Of a DNA stretch of 64,000 nucleotides, positions 16,070-23,917 are shown piece after piece. Below the pieces are notes generated by a model. The model was not told the origin of the DNA, searched no databases, and worked only from the letters and a program-made list of their open reading frames with translations. The stretch is from Streptomyces sp. SLBN-31. GTDB taxonomy: Bacteria; Actinomycetota; Actinomycetes; Streptomycetales; Streptomycetaceae. The first letter of the stretch is position 1. Every line of letters begins with the position of its first letter. Both the position numbers and the translations under genes were made by a program. The stretch covers positions 310,001 through 374,000 of the forward strand of contig NZ_VFNC01000001.1 in NCBI RefSeq assembly GCF_006715395.1, given 5' to 3'.

Positions 16070-17008
16070 ATGAGCACCTACTCCCGCCTGCGCCAGTTCG
16101 GTTCCCGCGAGGTCGGCCCCGGCCACCCGGTCTACATCTGCGGCGAGATCGGCATCAACCACAACGGCGAGCTGGAGAACGCCTTCAAGCTGATCGACGT
16201 CGCCGCCGCGGCCGGCTGCGACGCCGTGAAGTTCCAGAAGCGCACCCCCGAGATCTGCACCCCGCGCGACCAGTGGGACATCGAGCGCGACACCCCCTGG
16301 GGCCGGATGACCTACATCGACTACCGCCACCGCGTGGAGTTCGGCGAGGACGAGTACCGCCGGATCGACGAGTACTGCAAGGAGAAGGGGATCGACTGGT
16401 TCGCCTCCCCGTGGGACACCGAGGCCGTCGCCTTCCTGGAGAAGTTCGACCTCCCCGCCCACAAGGTGGCCTCCGCCTCCCTGACCGACGACGAGCTGCT
16501 GCGCGCCCTGCGCTCCACCGGCCGCTCCGTCATCCTCTCCACCGGCATGTCGACGCCGAAGCAGATCCGCCACGCGGTCGAGGTCCTCGGCAGCGACAAC
16601 ATCCTGATGTGCCACGCCACCTCGACCTACCCGGCGAAGGCCGAGGAGCTCAACCTCCGCGTCATCAACACGCTGGAGAAGGAGTTCCCGAACGTCCCGA
16701 TCGGCTACTCCGGCCACGAGACCGGCCTGCAGACCACGCTGGCCGCCGTCGCCCTCGGCGCCGTCTTCGTCGAGCGCCACATCACCCTCGACCGCGCGAT
16801 GTGGGGCTCCGACCAGGCCGCCTCCGTCGAGCCGCAGGGCCTGGAGCGCCTGGTCCGCGACATCCGCGTCATCGAGGCCTCCCTCGGCGACGGCGTCAAG
16901 AAGGTCTACGACTCCGAGCTCGGCCCGATGAAGAAGCTGCGTCGCGTCGCCGGCGCGGTCGCCGAGGCGGAGATCGCCGCGGCGGCGGGCGAGCCGGTCG
17001 CCGTCTGA
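16070..17008 (+). CDS. neuB: NeuB-type nonulosonic acid synthase, no SAF domain
   Basis: A 312-residue TIM-barrel condensing enzyme: YICGEIGINHNGELENA, VKFQKRTPEICTPRDQW, ILSTGMST, IGYSGHETGLQTTLAAVALGA and VERHITLDRAMWGSDQAAS are the NeuB family landmarks for phosphoenolpyruvate and metal binding. It adds phosphoenolpyruvate to a mannose- or N-acetylmannosamine-type sugar. Usual NeuB proteins are about 340-350 residues with a C-terminal antifreeze-like (SAF) domain; that domain is missing here. With no N-acetylglucosamine epimerase or acetyltransferase nearby, Kdn from a mannose precursor is more likely than N-acetylneuraminate. Cotranscribed with neuA; a strong hairpin follows. Confidence 0.92.
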   Translation: MSTYSRLRQFGSREVGPGHPVYICGEIGINHNGELENAFKLIDVAAAAGCDAVKFQKRTPEICTPRDQWDIERDTPWGRMTYIDYRHRVEFGEDEYRRIDEYCKEKGIDWFASPWDTEAVAFLEKFDLPAHKVASASLTDDELLRALRSTGRSVILSTGMSTPKQIRHAVEVLGSDNILMCHATSTYPAKAEELNLRVINTLEKEFPNVPIGYSGHETGLQTTLAAVALGAVFVERHITLDRAMWGSDQAASVEPQGLERLVRDIRVIEASLGDGVKKVYDSELGPMKKLRRVAGAVAEAEIAAAAGEPVAV

Positions 17009-17021
17009 GTTCCGAGCACAC

Positions 17022-17058
17022 CGAGTCCGGGCGCCCCGAACGGGAGCGCCCGGACTCG
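17022..17058 (+). terminator. Terminator hairpin after neuB
   Basis: Perfect 13-bp stem (CGAGTCCGGGCGC at 17022-17034, complement at 17046-17058) with an 11-base loop, starting 13 bases after the neuB stop. Confidence 0.75.
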
Positions 17059-17139
17059 CAGCTTCCGCGCGCGCCCCTCGCCCGCGCCCCTGGATTTCCA
17101 GCGCCTCATCAGCGCCCTACGACGGGACGGTCGTCGTCG

Positions 17140-18207
17140 ATGAGCCCCCGTGCCGGGAAGACCGGCCCCCACACCCTCGCGTTCGTCGAGAGTCCGGTAC
17201 AGCTCCTGAACGTGCTGGAGTGGGCGCACGCCCACGCGTCCGGCGCGGTGCTCACCCTCGTCGTACTGGCCCCGACCGATCCCATGACCCGCGGCCAGCT
17301 GCGCCGCATGGCCGAACTCGCCCGCGAGGAGGGCCACACCGTCCGCTGGGAGGAGGCCCGGGGCGGACCGGCGGCCCCCTTCCAGACCGTCGGCGGCCTG
17401 ACCGGCCTGTTGCGCCGCGCCGGGCGGGTCGTCCTGGGTGACCCGTTCTCCCGTTACGTACAGCTCCTGCTGACCATCACCCGGGCCCGCCATCTGGTCG
17501 TCGTCGACGACGGCACGGCGACCATGGAGTTCGTCGCCCAGCTGGCCCGCGGCGAGCGGCTCGTGCGCTGGCACCGCAAGGGCGGCCGCCCCGGCGCCCG
17601 GGACCTGGTCTTCGCGCCGGTCTCCGCCCGGGCCCGCCGCCGCCTCACCCCGGGCACCGGGCGCCAGGTGGAGATCTTCTCCTCGATGCCGATGGAGGAG
17701 ACCCCGGCCGGCGTCACCGTCCACGCCAACGACTTCGCCTGGACCCGCTTCCGCTTCGGCCCGCCCCGCATCACCAAGGGCGCCGACATGGTGGGCACCT
17801 CGCTGGTGGAGACCGGCGTCGTCGACGGCGAGCGCTACCTGGACGCCGTCCGCACCCTGGCCAAGGCGCACGGCGCCACCCGCTACTTCGCGCACCGCCG
17901 CGAGAGCACCGACAAGCTGCACCGGCTCGCGGTCGAGACGGGCCTGGAGATAGTCCGGCCCGACCTCCCGCTGGAGCTGATCGCCCGGCGTGGCCCGGTC
18001 GGCCGTACGATCCTCAGTTTTCCCTCCACCGTCGTCCACACCCTGCCGCTGGCCCTGGCCGGCACCGAGGTCCGCGTCGCCGTCTGCGACATCGACCCCG
18101 CCTGGCTGACCGCGCACGCCTCACCGCGCGCCCAGGGCTTCCTGTCGGGCGTGACCGGCACCGCCCGGGACGTCACCCGGCTGCAGGCCGTGACCGCGCT
18201 CGGCTGA
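17140..18207 (+). CDS. Putative glycosyltransferase / polysialyltransferase-related protein
   Basis: A 355-residue soluble protein without clear named domain by eye. It begins HTLAFVESPVQLLNVLEWAHAH, a pattern seen in bacterial sialyl/polysialyltransferase-like proteins. It has a VVVDDGTATMEF segment (about 123-134) and a late FPSTVVHTLPLAL motif (about 287-299) comparable to the donor-binding part of that group. Position after neuAB supports a role in polymerising or attaching the nonulosonic acid. It starts after a terminator, so it may have its own promoter; the start ATG at 17140 has only a weak ribosome site. The last codons resemble the 39-bp repeat unit that follows. Confidence 0.75.
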   Translation: MSPRAGKTGPHTLAFVESPVQLLNVLEWAHAHASGAVLTLVVLAPTDPMTRGQLRRMAELAREEGHTVRWEEARGGPAAPFQTVGGLTGLLRRAGRVVLGDPFSRYVQLLLTITRARHLVVVDDGTATMEFVAQLARGERLVRWHRKGGRPGARDLVFAPVSARARRRLTPGTGRQVEIFSSMPMEETPAGVTVHANDFAWTRFRFGPPRITKGADMVGTSLVETGVVDGERYLDAVRTLAKAHGATRYFAHRRESTDKLHRLAVETGLEIVRPDLPLELIARRGPVGRTILSFPSTVVHTLPLALAGTEVRVAVCDIDPAWLTAHASPRAQGFLSGVTGTARDVTRLQAVTALG

Positions 18208-18640
18208 CTTTCCGGGCCGGCAGGCCGGGGGGACCGCGGTCGGCTGACTTTCGGGGCCGGCGGGCCGTGAGCCTGCGGTCGGCTGATTTTCCGGGCCGGC
18301 GGGCCCTGACCGCGTTCGGTGACCTCTCCGGTCGGCGGGCCGTCAGCCCGCGCTCGGCTGACTTTCGGGGCCGGCAGGCCGGGGGACCGCGGTCGGCTGA
18401 TTTTCCGGGTCGGCAGGCCGTGAGCGTGCGGTCGGCTGATTTTCCGGGCCGGCGGGCCGTGAGCCTGCGGTCGGCTGACTTTCCGGGCCGGCGGGCCGTG
18501 AGCCTGCGGTCGGCTGATTTTCCGGGCCGGCGGGCCGTGAGCCCGCGGTCGGCTGACTTTCCGGGCCGGCAGGCCGTGAGCCTGCGGTCGGCTGACTTTC
18601 CGGGCCGGCAGGCCGTGAGCCCGCGCTCAGCTGACCTTCC
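18183..18640. repeat. Array of about twelve 39-bp direct repeats between convergent genes
   Basis: The landmark CGGCTGA recurs at 18201, 18241, 18280, 18355, 18394, 18433, 18472, 18511, 18550 and 18589, with degenerate copies at 18317 and 18628. Spacing is 39 bp except once 40, and 37/38 around the degenerate copy. Each unit continues TTTTCCGGGCCGGCGGGCC or close to it. The first copy contains the stop codon of the glycosyltransferase gene and the last contains the stop of the opposing methyltransferase gene, so the array fills the whole gap. It creates a spurious + frame of 13-residue repeats. Probably a slipped-strand minisatellite; effect on termination is possible. Confidence 0.9.
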
Positions 18641-19295
18641 GCGCCAGCAGGTACGCCCGCGGCCGCTTCTCCTCGTCCAGCGGCTCGCGCAGCACGCGCG
18701 CCTCCATCCGCAGCCCGGCCTCGACCAGCAGCTCCGCCACGCCGTCCGGCGCCCGGAAGTGGTAGTCGAGCGAGATCTCCTGCCCGAACCGCTCCGCCAG
18801 GTGCATCCGGTCGTCCTCCTCGCCGCTCTGGAAGCCGAGCAGGACGTGCCCGCCGGGCACCAGGACGCGGTGGAACTCGGCGAAGGCCGTCGGCAGGTGC
18901 TCGTCGGGCACGTGGATGATCGAGTAGAGGGCGAGCACCCCGCCCAGGGTCGCGTCCGGCAGGTCGAGCGACGTCATCGACCCGACGTGGAACCGCAGCC
19001 CGGGATGCGCCTCGCGGGCCAGCGCCACCATCCGGGGCGACAGGTCCACCCCGAACACCGGGAGGCCGAGCGCGTGCAGCCGTGCAGTGACATGCCCCGG
19101 GCCGCTGCCGACGTCGGCGACGGGCTCCGCGCCGTTGGCTCTCACGAGCTCCGCGAAGGAGGCCACCAGCGCCCGGTCCAGCGGCATGTCGCCCAGCCAG
19201 TCGGCGAACTGCTCGGTGTACGGGCGGGCGATCGCGTCGTACGACGTCTGCGTGGCGTGCAGGAAATCCGGGGTACCCGGTATCTCGGAAGTCAC
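18627..19295 (-). CDS. Class I SAM-dependent methyltransferase
   Basis: A 222-residue protein with the class I methyltransferase core: motif I VADVGSGPGHVTARLHALG (about 55-73), acidic loop VFGVDLSPRMVALARE, and motif IV region LGGVLALYSIIHVPDEHLPTAF. Ubiquinone-biosynthesis-type small-molecule methyltransferases look similar; the substrate is unknown. The open frame extends upstream, but GTG at 19295 (VTSEIPGTPDF) matches the usual family N-terminus. It is convergent with the glycosyltransferase gene, and its stop lies within the last unit of the 39-bp array. Confidence 0.88.
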   Translation of the reverse strand: MTSEIPGTPDFLHATQTSYDAIARPYTEQFADWLGDMPLDRALVASFAELVRANGAEPVADVGSGPGHVTARLHALGLPVFGVDLSPRMVALAREAHPGLRFHVGSMTSLDLPDATLGGVLALYSIIHVPDEHLPTAFAEFHRVLVPGGHVLLGFQSGEEDDRMHLAERFGQEISLDYHFRAPDGVAELLVEAGLRMEARVLREPLDEEKRPRAYLLARKVS

Positions 19296-19621
19296 GGGGC
19301 GGACCCTACTCGGGCTCGTGGGACCGCCGGGTGAAACCCCCGGAAGGCTCCCGCGACATCCCCCGGAACTCCATCGCCCCACCAGCGGCCCCGGGCAGGC
19401 TGCCGGTGGGGCGGCGGCCGTGTCGCACGGTCCGACAGATGAAACAGATCCACCGGCGCGGGGCGGGGCGTGGTATCCGTAGAGAAAAGACAGGTTTACC
19501 CATCTCAACTCCCACCCATGCGTCGAGCGGCCGATTTTTCTTCCCCTGACGGGCTGAAGTTTTGTTGATCGAGGGCGGTCGGCCCCTTCGGCGTCCTACC
19601 CTGCAGAGGGTGAAGCAACTG
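19296..19621. other. Divergent intergenic region, no gene seen
   Basis: The 326-bp gap between the methyltransferase and the M20 peptidase. It is relatively AT-rich for this genome around 19470-19575 (GTAGAGAAAAGACAGG, TTTTTCTTCCCC, GTTTTGTTGATC), as expected of promoters for both flanking genes. I see no convincing spaced -35/-10 pair, palindrome or RNA gene. Confidence 0.4.
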
Positions 19622-20839
19622 ATGTCACCGGAGTCCGAAAACGATCTGCCCGGCGAAGCCCTGCCCGGCACGCTCCCCGAGGCGCTGCGTGCCGAACTCG
19701 TCGCCTTCCGCCGCGACCTGCACATGCACCCGGAGCTCGGCAACCAGGAGTTCCGTACCACCGCGGCGATCAAGGAGCGGCTGGAGCGGGCGGGCCTGAA
19801 GCCGCGGGTGCTCGCCGGGGGGACCGGGCTCGTCTGTGACATCGGGGAGTGGGACGGCGGCCGGCCCATGCTCGCCCTGCGCGCCGACATCGACGCGCTG
19901 CCCATCCCGGACACCAAGAGCGAGTGCGACTACCGCTCCACCGTGCCCGACCGGGCGCACGCCTGCGGACACGACGTGCACACCACCGTGGTGCTGGGTG
20001 CCGGCCTCGTCATGGCGGACCTGCACCGGCAGGGCAGGCTGCCGCGGCCGGTGCGGCTGCTGTTCCAGCCGGCCGAGGAGGTGCTGCCCGGCGGCGCCGC
20101 CGACGCCATCGAGTGCGGCGTCCTCGACGGAGTGGGCCGCATCCTCGCCGTGCACTGCGACCCCCGCGTCGACGCCGGGCGGATCGGCCTGCGGGAGGGC
20201 GCCATCACCTCCGCCTGCGACCGGCTCGAGGTCGCGCTCGACGGCCCCGGCGGCCACACCGCCCGCCCGCACCTGACCACCGACCTGGTCACCGCCGCCG
20301 CCCGCGTCGCCACCGACGTGCCCGCGCTGGTCGGCCGGCGCGTGGACAGCCGCAGCGGCCTGGCCGTGACCTGGGGCCGTATCGAGTCCGGGCACGCCCC
20401 GAACGTCATCCCGCAGCACGCCGAGCTCTCCGGCACCGTGCGCTGCCTCGACCTGGACACCTGGCGGCAGGCCCCGGACCTGGTCGTCGCCGCCATCGAC
20501 GAGGTCGCCAACCTGCACGGCGCCAAGTCGGAGATCAACTACGTCCGCGGCGTCCCGCCGGTCGTCAACGACCCGGACGTCACCGAGCTGCTGCGCGACG
20601 CCCAGACCGCCCGCCGCGGCGCCCTGTCCGTCGAGGGCACCGAGCAGAGCCTCGGCGGCGAGGACTTCTCCTGGTACCTGGAGCGCGTTCCCGGCGCCAT
20701 GGCCCGCCTCGGCGTCCGCCCGCCCGGCGAGCGCACGGTGCGTGACCTGCACCAGGGCGACTTCGACGTCGACGAGTCGGCGATCACCGTGGGCGTGGAG
20801 CTGTTCACCGCGGCGGCCCTGCTGGACGCGGCGCAGTAG
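19622..20839 (+). CDS. M20-family metal-dependent amidohydrolase
   Basis: A 405-residue M20D-type amidohydrolase (aminoacylase / N-acyl-amino-acid or hippurate hydrolase group). Metal ligands and catalytic residues lie in RADIDALPIPD, HACGHDVHTT (about 112-121) and LFQPAEEVLPGGA (about 149-161); the lid/dimer domain contains GHTARPHLT, and a late GGEDFSWYLERVPGAMARLG carries the last metal ligand. It hydrolyses N-acylated amino acids or similar amides; the exact substrate is unknown. ATG 19622 is favoured because GAGGGTGAAG lies just upstream; GTG 19610 is the alternative. A strong terminator follows. Confidence 0.9.
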   Translation: MSPESENDLPGEALPGTLPEALRAELVAFRRDLHMHPELGNQEFRTTAAIKERLERAGLKPRVLAGGTGLVCDIGEWDGGRPMLALRADIDALPIPDTKSECDYRSTVPDRAHACGHDVHTTVVLGAGLVMADLHRQGRLPRPVRLLFQPAEEVLPGGAADAIECGVLDGVGRILAVHCDPRVDAGRIGLREGAITSACDRLEVALDGPGGHTARPHLTTDLVTAAARVATDVPALVGRRVDSRSGLAVTWGRIESGHAPNVIPQHAELSGTVRCLDLDTWRQAPDLVVAAIDEVANLHGAKSEINYVRGVPPVVNDPDVTELLRDAQTARRGALSVEGTEQSLGGEDFSWYLERVPGAMARLGVRPPGERTVRDLHQGDFDVDESAITVGVELFTAAALLDAAQ

Positions 20840-20851
20840 CCGGACCTTCCC

Positions 20852-20879
20852 CGAACGGCCCCCCTCGGGGGGCCGTTCG
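20852..20879 (+). terminator. Terminator hairpin after M20 gene
   Basis: A 13-bp perfect inverted repeat (CGAACGGCCCCCC, then TC, then its complement) 12 bases after the stop. The innermost pairs must open to form the loop. Confidence 0.75.
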
Positions 20880-21014
20880 GCCTTCCGGCGCAACACGGTT
20901 GTAAGCCAATCGTGCGCACATCGAAACCGGGGTGTGTGAAGCCTCCAGACCCCGAGTTCAGACGCTGTTTGCCTCGAATCGATAACGGCTTCGGAAGGGG
21001 TGTTTTTCTGACAT

Positions 21015-21026
21015 CTACGCGCGTTA
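21015..21026. promoter_or_regulatory. Degenerate copy of nucleoside-regulon palindrome (bmpA)
   Basis: CTACGCGCGTTA matches CTACGCGCGTAG at 10 of 12 positions and lies about 105 bp before the bmpA start, overlapping a plausible -10 (TACGAT at 21025-21030). Exact copies precede four other nucleoside-salvage units in this window. Confidence 0.45.
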
Positions 21027-21131
21027 CGATGCCGCGAAGCCGACGCCGCAGGGGCGTCCGGGCCCGAGCACTGGCATGGTGCTCACATGAAGCGCCGACG
21101 AGGCGCTCAGGTCAGGTGAAGGAGCCTTCCC

Positions 21132-22190
21132 GTGCGCCGGGTAGCAAAGCTTTCCGCTGCGTGTATCGCCACCGCAGCTCTCGCACTGACTGCCACCGCC
21201 TGTGGCAGCACGTCCTCCGACAACAGCAGCTCGTCCTCGTCCTCGGGCGGCGGCGGCAAGGGCATCAAGATCGGTCTCGCGTACGACGTCGGCGGCCGTG
21301 GTGACCGCTCCTTCAACGACTCCGCCGCGCGCGGCGCCGACAAGGCCGAGAAGGAGTTCGGCGGTTCCATCAAGGAGCTGACCGCGAAGAACTCCGACAC
21401 CGAGGCCGACCGTGAGCAGCGGCTGACCGACCTGGCGGACGCGGGCTACAACCCGATCGTCGCCGTCGGCTTCTCCTACGCCACCTCGGTGGACAAGGTC
21501 GCCGCGAAGTACCCGAAGGTCAGCTTCGGCCTGATCGACTCGGTCGCGACCGCCAAGAACGTCGACAGCATCACCTTCACCGAGGAGCAGGGTTCCTACC
21601 TCGCCGGTGTCGCCGCGGCGCTGAAGACCAAGAAGAACCACGTCGGCTTCATCGGTGGCGTGGACACCCCGCTGATCAAGAAGTTCGCCGCGGGCTACGT
21701 CCAGGGCGTCAAGGACACCAACGCCAAGGCGAAGGTCGACGTCCAGTACCTGACCCACGGCTCGGACCTGTCCGGCTTCTCCAGCCCCGACAAGGGCAAG
21801 GAGGCCGCGTCCGGCATGCTCGACAACGGCGCCGACGTGATCTACACCGCGGCCGGCTCCTCCGGCAACGGCGCGATCGAGGCCGTCCACGGCGTCAAGG
21901 GCGCCTGGGCCATCGGCGTGGACTCGGACCAGTACAACATCCCGGGTCTGGCCGCGTACAAGACCTCGATCCTGACCTCCATGGTCAAGAACGTCGACGT
22001 CGGCGTGTACGACTTCATCAAGTCCGTGCACGACGGCAAGCCGCTGACGGGCAACCAGATCTACTCGCTCGCCAAGGGCGGTGTCGGCCTGGCCACCAGC
22101 GGTGGCTACATCGACGACATCAAGTCCCAGCTGGACGCTGCCAAGAAGAAGATCGTCGACGGCACCGTCAAGGTCAAGACCACTCCGTGA
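21132..22190 (+). CDS. BmpA/PnrA-family nucleoside-binding lipoprotein
   Basis: A 352-residue ABC transporter substrate-binding lipoprotein. The N-terminal signal ends LALTATACGS, with Cys24 as the likely lipidation site, followed by a Ser/Gly linker. The mature domain carries BMP-family landmarks GLAYDVGGRGDRSFNDSA, VGFSYATSVDKVA, VGFIGGVDTPLIKKF and a late AIGVDSDQYN. Family members bind purine and other nucleosides outside the membrane and deliver them to the permease encoded downstream. GTG at 21132 follows GAAGGAG. A terminator separates it from the ABC operon, which has its own operator, so the binding protein can be made in excess. Confidence 0.93.
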   Translation: MRRVAKLSAACIATAALALTATACGSTSSDNSSSSSSSGGGGKGIKIGLAYDVGGRGDRSFNDSAARGADKAEKEFGGSIKELTAKNSDTEADREQRLTDLADAGYNPIVAVGFSYATSVDKVAAKYPKVSFGLIDSVATAKNVDSITFTEEQGSYLAGVAAALKTKKNHVGFIGGVDTPLIKKFAAGYVQGVKDTNAKAKVDVQYLTHGSDLSGFSSPDKGKEAASGMLDNGADVIYTAAGSSGNGAIEAVHGVKGAWAIGVDSDQYNIPGLAAYKTSILTSMVKNVDVGVYDFIKSVHDGKPLTGNQIYSLAKGGVGLATSGGYIDDIKSQLDAAKKKIVDGTVKVKTTP

Positions 22191-22214
22191 CCTGACGGTT
22201 CCCGCCTGACCCCC

Positions 22215-22254
22215 GGCTCGGCGAAGGGGCCCTTGTCAACCCCCTCGCCGAGCC
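22215..22254 (+). terminator. Terminator hairpin after bmpA
   Basis: Stem GGCTCGGCGA (22215-22224) with TCGCCGAGCC (22245-22254), extended inward by further G:C pairs, ends 17 bp before the operator of the ABC operon. Confidence 0.75.
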
Positions 22255-22271
22255 ATAACAATGTGTCAACT

Positions 22272-22283
22272 CTACGCGTGTAG
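22272..22283. promoter_or_regulatory. Nucleoside-regulon palindrome before ABC-cdd-deoA operon
   Basis: CTACGCGTGTAG, 11 of 12 identical to the exact palindrome CTACGCGCGTAG found before add, deoC and the phosphorylase gene. It lies about 75 bp upstream of the ATPase start and overlaps a possible -10 TAGCGT at 22281-22286, a repressor-type position. Confidence 0.7.
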
Positions 22284-22357
22284 CGTGGAGTTGCCGCGCT
22301 AGCGTCGCCGACGCCTGCCCCCTCCTACGCAGCCCCTTTCCCCGAGGAGAGTGCGCC

Positions 22358-23917
22358 ATCAACGCGTCCAGCCCTCCCGCTGCCGTCGAACTGCGCGGCA
22401 TCACCAAGCGATTCCCCGGCGTCGTCGCCAACAAGGACATCGACATCACCGTCCGCACCGGAACCGTGCACGCGCTGTGCGGTGAGAACGGCGCCGGCAA
22501 GTCCACCCTGATGAAGATCCTCTACGGTATGCAGCAGGCCGACGAGGGCACCATCGTCGTGAACGGCGAGACGGTCGTCTTCCACAACCCCGCCGACGCC
22601 ATCGCCCGTGGCATCGGCATGGTGCACCAGCACTTCATGCTCGCCGACAACCTCACCGTCCTGGAGAACGTGGTCCTCGGCGCGGAGAAGCTGTACGGCA
22701 TCGGCGCCAAGGCCCGCGCGAAGATCAAGGAACTCTCCGACGCGTACGGACTGAACGTCCGCCCGGACGTCCTGCTGGAGGAACTCGGCGTCGCCGACCG
22801 CCAGCGCGTGGAGATCCTCAAGGTCCTCTACCGCGGCGCAAAGACCCTCATCCTCGACGAGCCCACCGCCGTCCTCGTCCCTCAGGAGGTCGAAGCCCTC
22901 TTCGACAACCTGCGCGAGCTCAAGGCCGAGGGCCTCACCGTCATCTTCATCTCGCACAAGCTGGGTGAAGTCCTGTCCGTGGCCGACGAGATCACCGTCA
23001 TCCGCCGCGGCACCACCGTCGGCACGGTCAAGCCCGCCGGCACCACCACCAAGAAGCTCGCCGAGCTGATGGTCGGCAGCGAACTGCCCACGCCGGAGAC
23101 CGAGGAGTCCACGGTCACCGACCTCGCGCTGCTCAAGGTCGACGGCCTGCGCCTGGCCCAGACCGACCTCGACGGCGTCGAGCGCATCATCCTCGACGAC
23201 ATCTCCTTCACCATCCACAAGGGCGAGGTCCTCGGCATCGCCGGCGTGGAGGGCAACGGCCAGTCCGAGCTGGTCGAGGCCATCATGGGCATCCGTGCCC
23301 TGAACGCGGGCACGATCGCCCTCGACGGCACCGACATCTCCCACGCCCCCACCCGCGAGCGCCGTGAGTCCGGCGTCGGCTACATCCCCGAGGACCGCCA
23401 CCGCCACGGCCTGCTCCTCGAGGCCCCGCTGTGGGAGAACCGCATCCTCGGCCACGTCACCGAGCGGCCCAACTCCCGCGGCCAGCTCCTCGACATCAAG
23501 GCCGCCCGCACCGACACCGCGCGCATCATCGAGGCGTACGACGTCCGCACCCCCGGCATCGACGTCACCGCCGCCTCCCTCTCCGGCGGCAACCAGCAGA
23601 AGCTGATCGTCGGCCGCGAGATGAGCCACGCGCCCAAGCTGCTGATCGCCGCCCACCCCACCCGGGGCGTGGACGTCGGCGCCCAGGCCGCGATCTGGGA
23701 CCACATCCGCGAGGCCCGCCGCGAGGGCCTGGCCGTGCTGCTGATCTCCGCCGACCTGGACGAGCTCATCGGCCTGTCCGACACCCTGCGGGTGATGTAC
23801 CGCGGCCGGCTGGTCGCCGACGCCGACCCCGCCACCATCACCCCCGAGGAGCTGGGCTCCGCCATGACGGGTGCGGCCACCGGCCACCTGGAGCACACAG
23901 AGGACGACGCCCGATGA
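22358..23917 (+). CDS. Nucleoside ABC transporter ATPase (two NBDs), apparent AUC start
   Basis: A protein of about 519 residues with two ABC nucleotide-binding domains, as in sugar/nucleoside importers. NBD1 has Walker A GENGAGKST, a degenerate signature ELGVADRQR and Walker B TLILDEPT. NBD2 has a modified Walker A GVEGNGQSE, signature LSGGNQQK and a degenerate Walker B (LLIAAHPTRG), usual for this family. The conserved N-terminal strand (VELRGITKRFPGVVANKDIDI) begins before the first ATG or GTG in frame (GTG 22466). Directly after GAGGAGAG and an 8-base spacing stands ATC at 22358, so an AUC start encoding Met-Asn-Ala-Ser is inferred; a single C for G would give ATG. Confidence 0.85.
   Translation: MNASSPPAAVELRGITKRFPGVVANKDIDITVRTGTVHALCGENGAGKSTLMKILYGMQQADEGTIVVNGETVVFHNPADAIARGIGMVHQHFMLADNLTVLENVVLGAEKLYGIGAKARAKIKELSDAYGLNVRPDVLLEELGVADRQRVEILKVLYRGAKTLILDEPTAVLVPQEVEALFDNLRELKAEGLTVIFISHKLGEVLSVADEITVIRRGTTVGTVKPAGTTTKKLAELMVGSELPTPETEESTVTDLALLKVDGLRLAQTDLDGVERIILDDISFTIHKGEVLGIAGVEGNGQSELVEAIMGIRALNAGTIALDGTDISHAPTRERRESGVGYIPEDRHRHGLLLEAPLWENRILGHVTERPNSRGQLLDIKAARTDTARIIEAYDVRTPGIDVTAASLSGGNQQKLIVGREMSHAPKLLIAAHPTRGVDVGAQAAIWDHIREARREGLAVLLISADLDELIGLSDTLRVMYRGRLVADADPATITPEELGSAMTGAATGHLEHTEDDAR

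Noticed and set aside
14431..17139. Extension of the 17140 glycosyltransferase frame upstream through neuA and neuB
   Set aside because: Arg/Pro-rich out-of-frame reading of the real neuA and neuB genes; the true product starts at the ATG at 17140.
18183..18640. CRISPR array
   Set aside because: Units are contiguous with no unique spacers, and there are no cas genes.
18267..19334. A long + frame of 13-residue repeats (RSADFPGRRAVS type)
   Set aside because: It is the translation of the 39-bp array, whose unit is a multiple of three, followed by the antisense of the methyltransferase gene. No ribosome site and no protein-like composition.
22466..22468. GTG as start of the nucleoside ABC ATPase
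   Set aside because: It would remove the conserved first strand and loop (VELRGITKRFPGVV ...), and no ribosome site precedes it.
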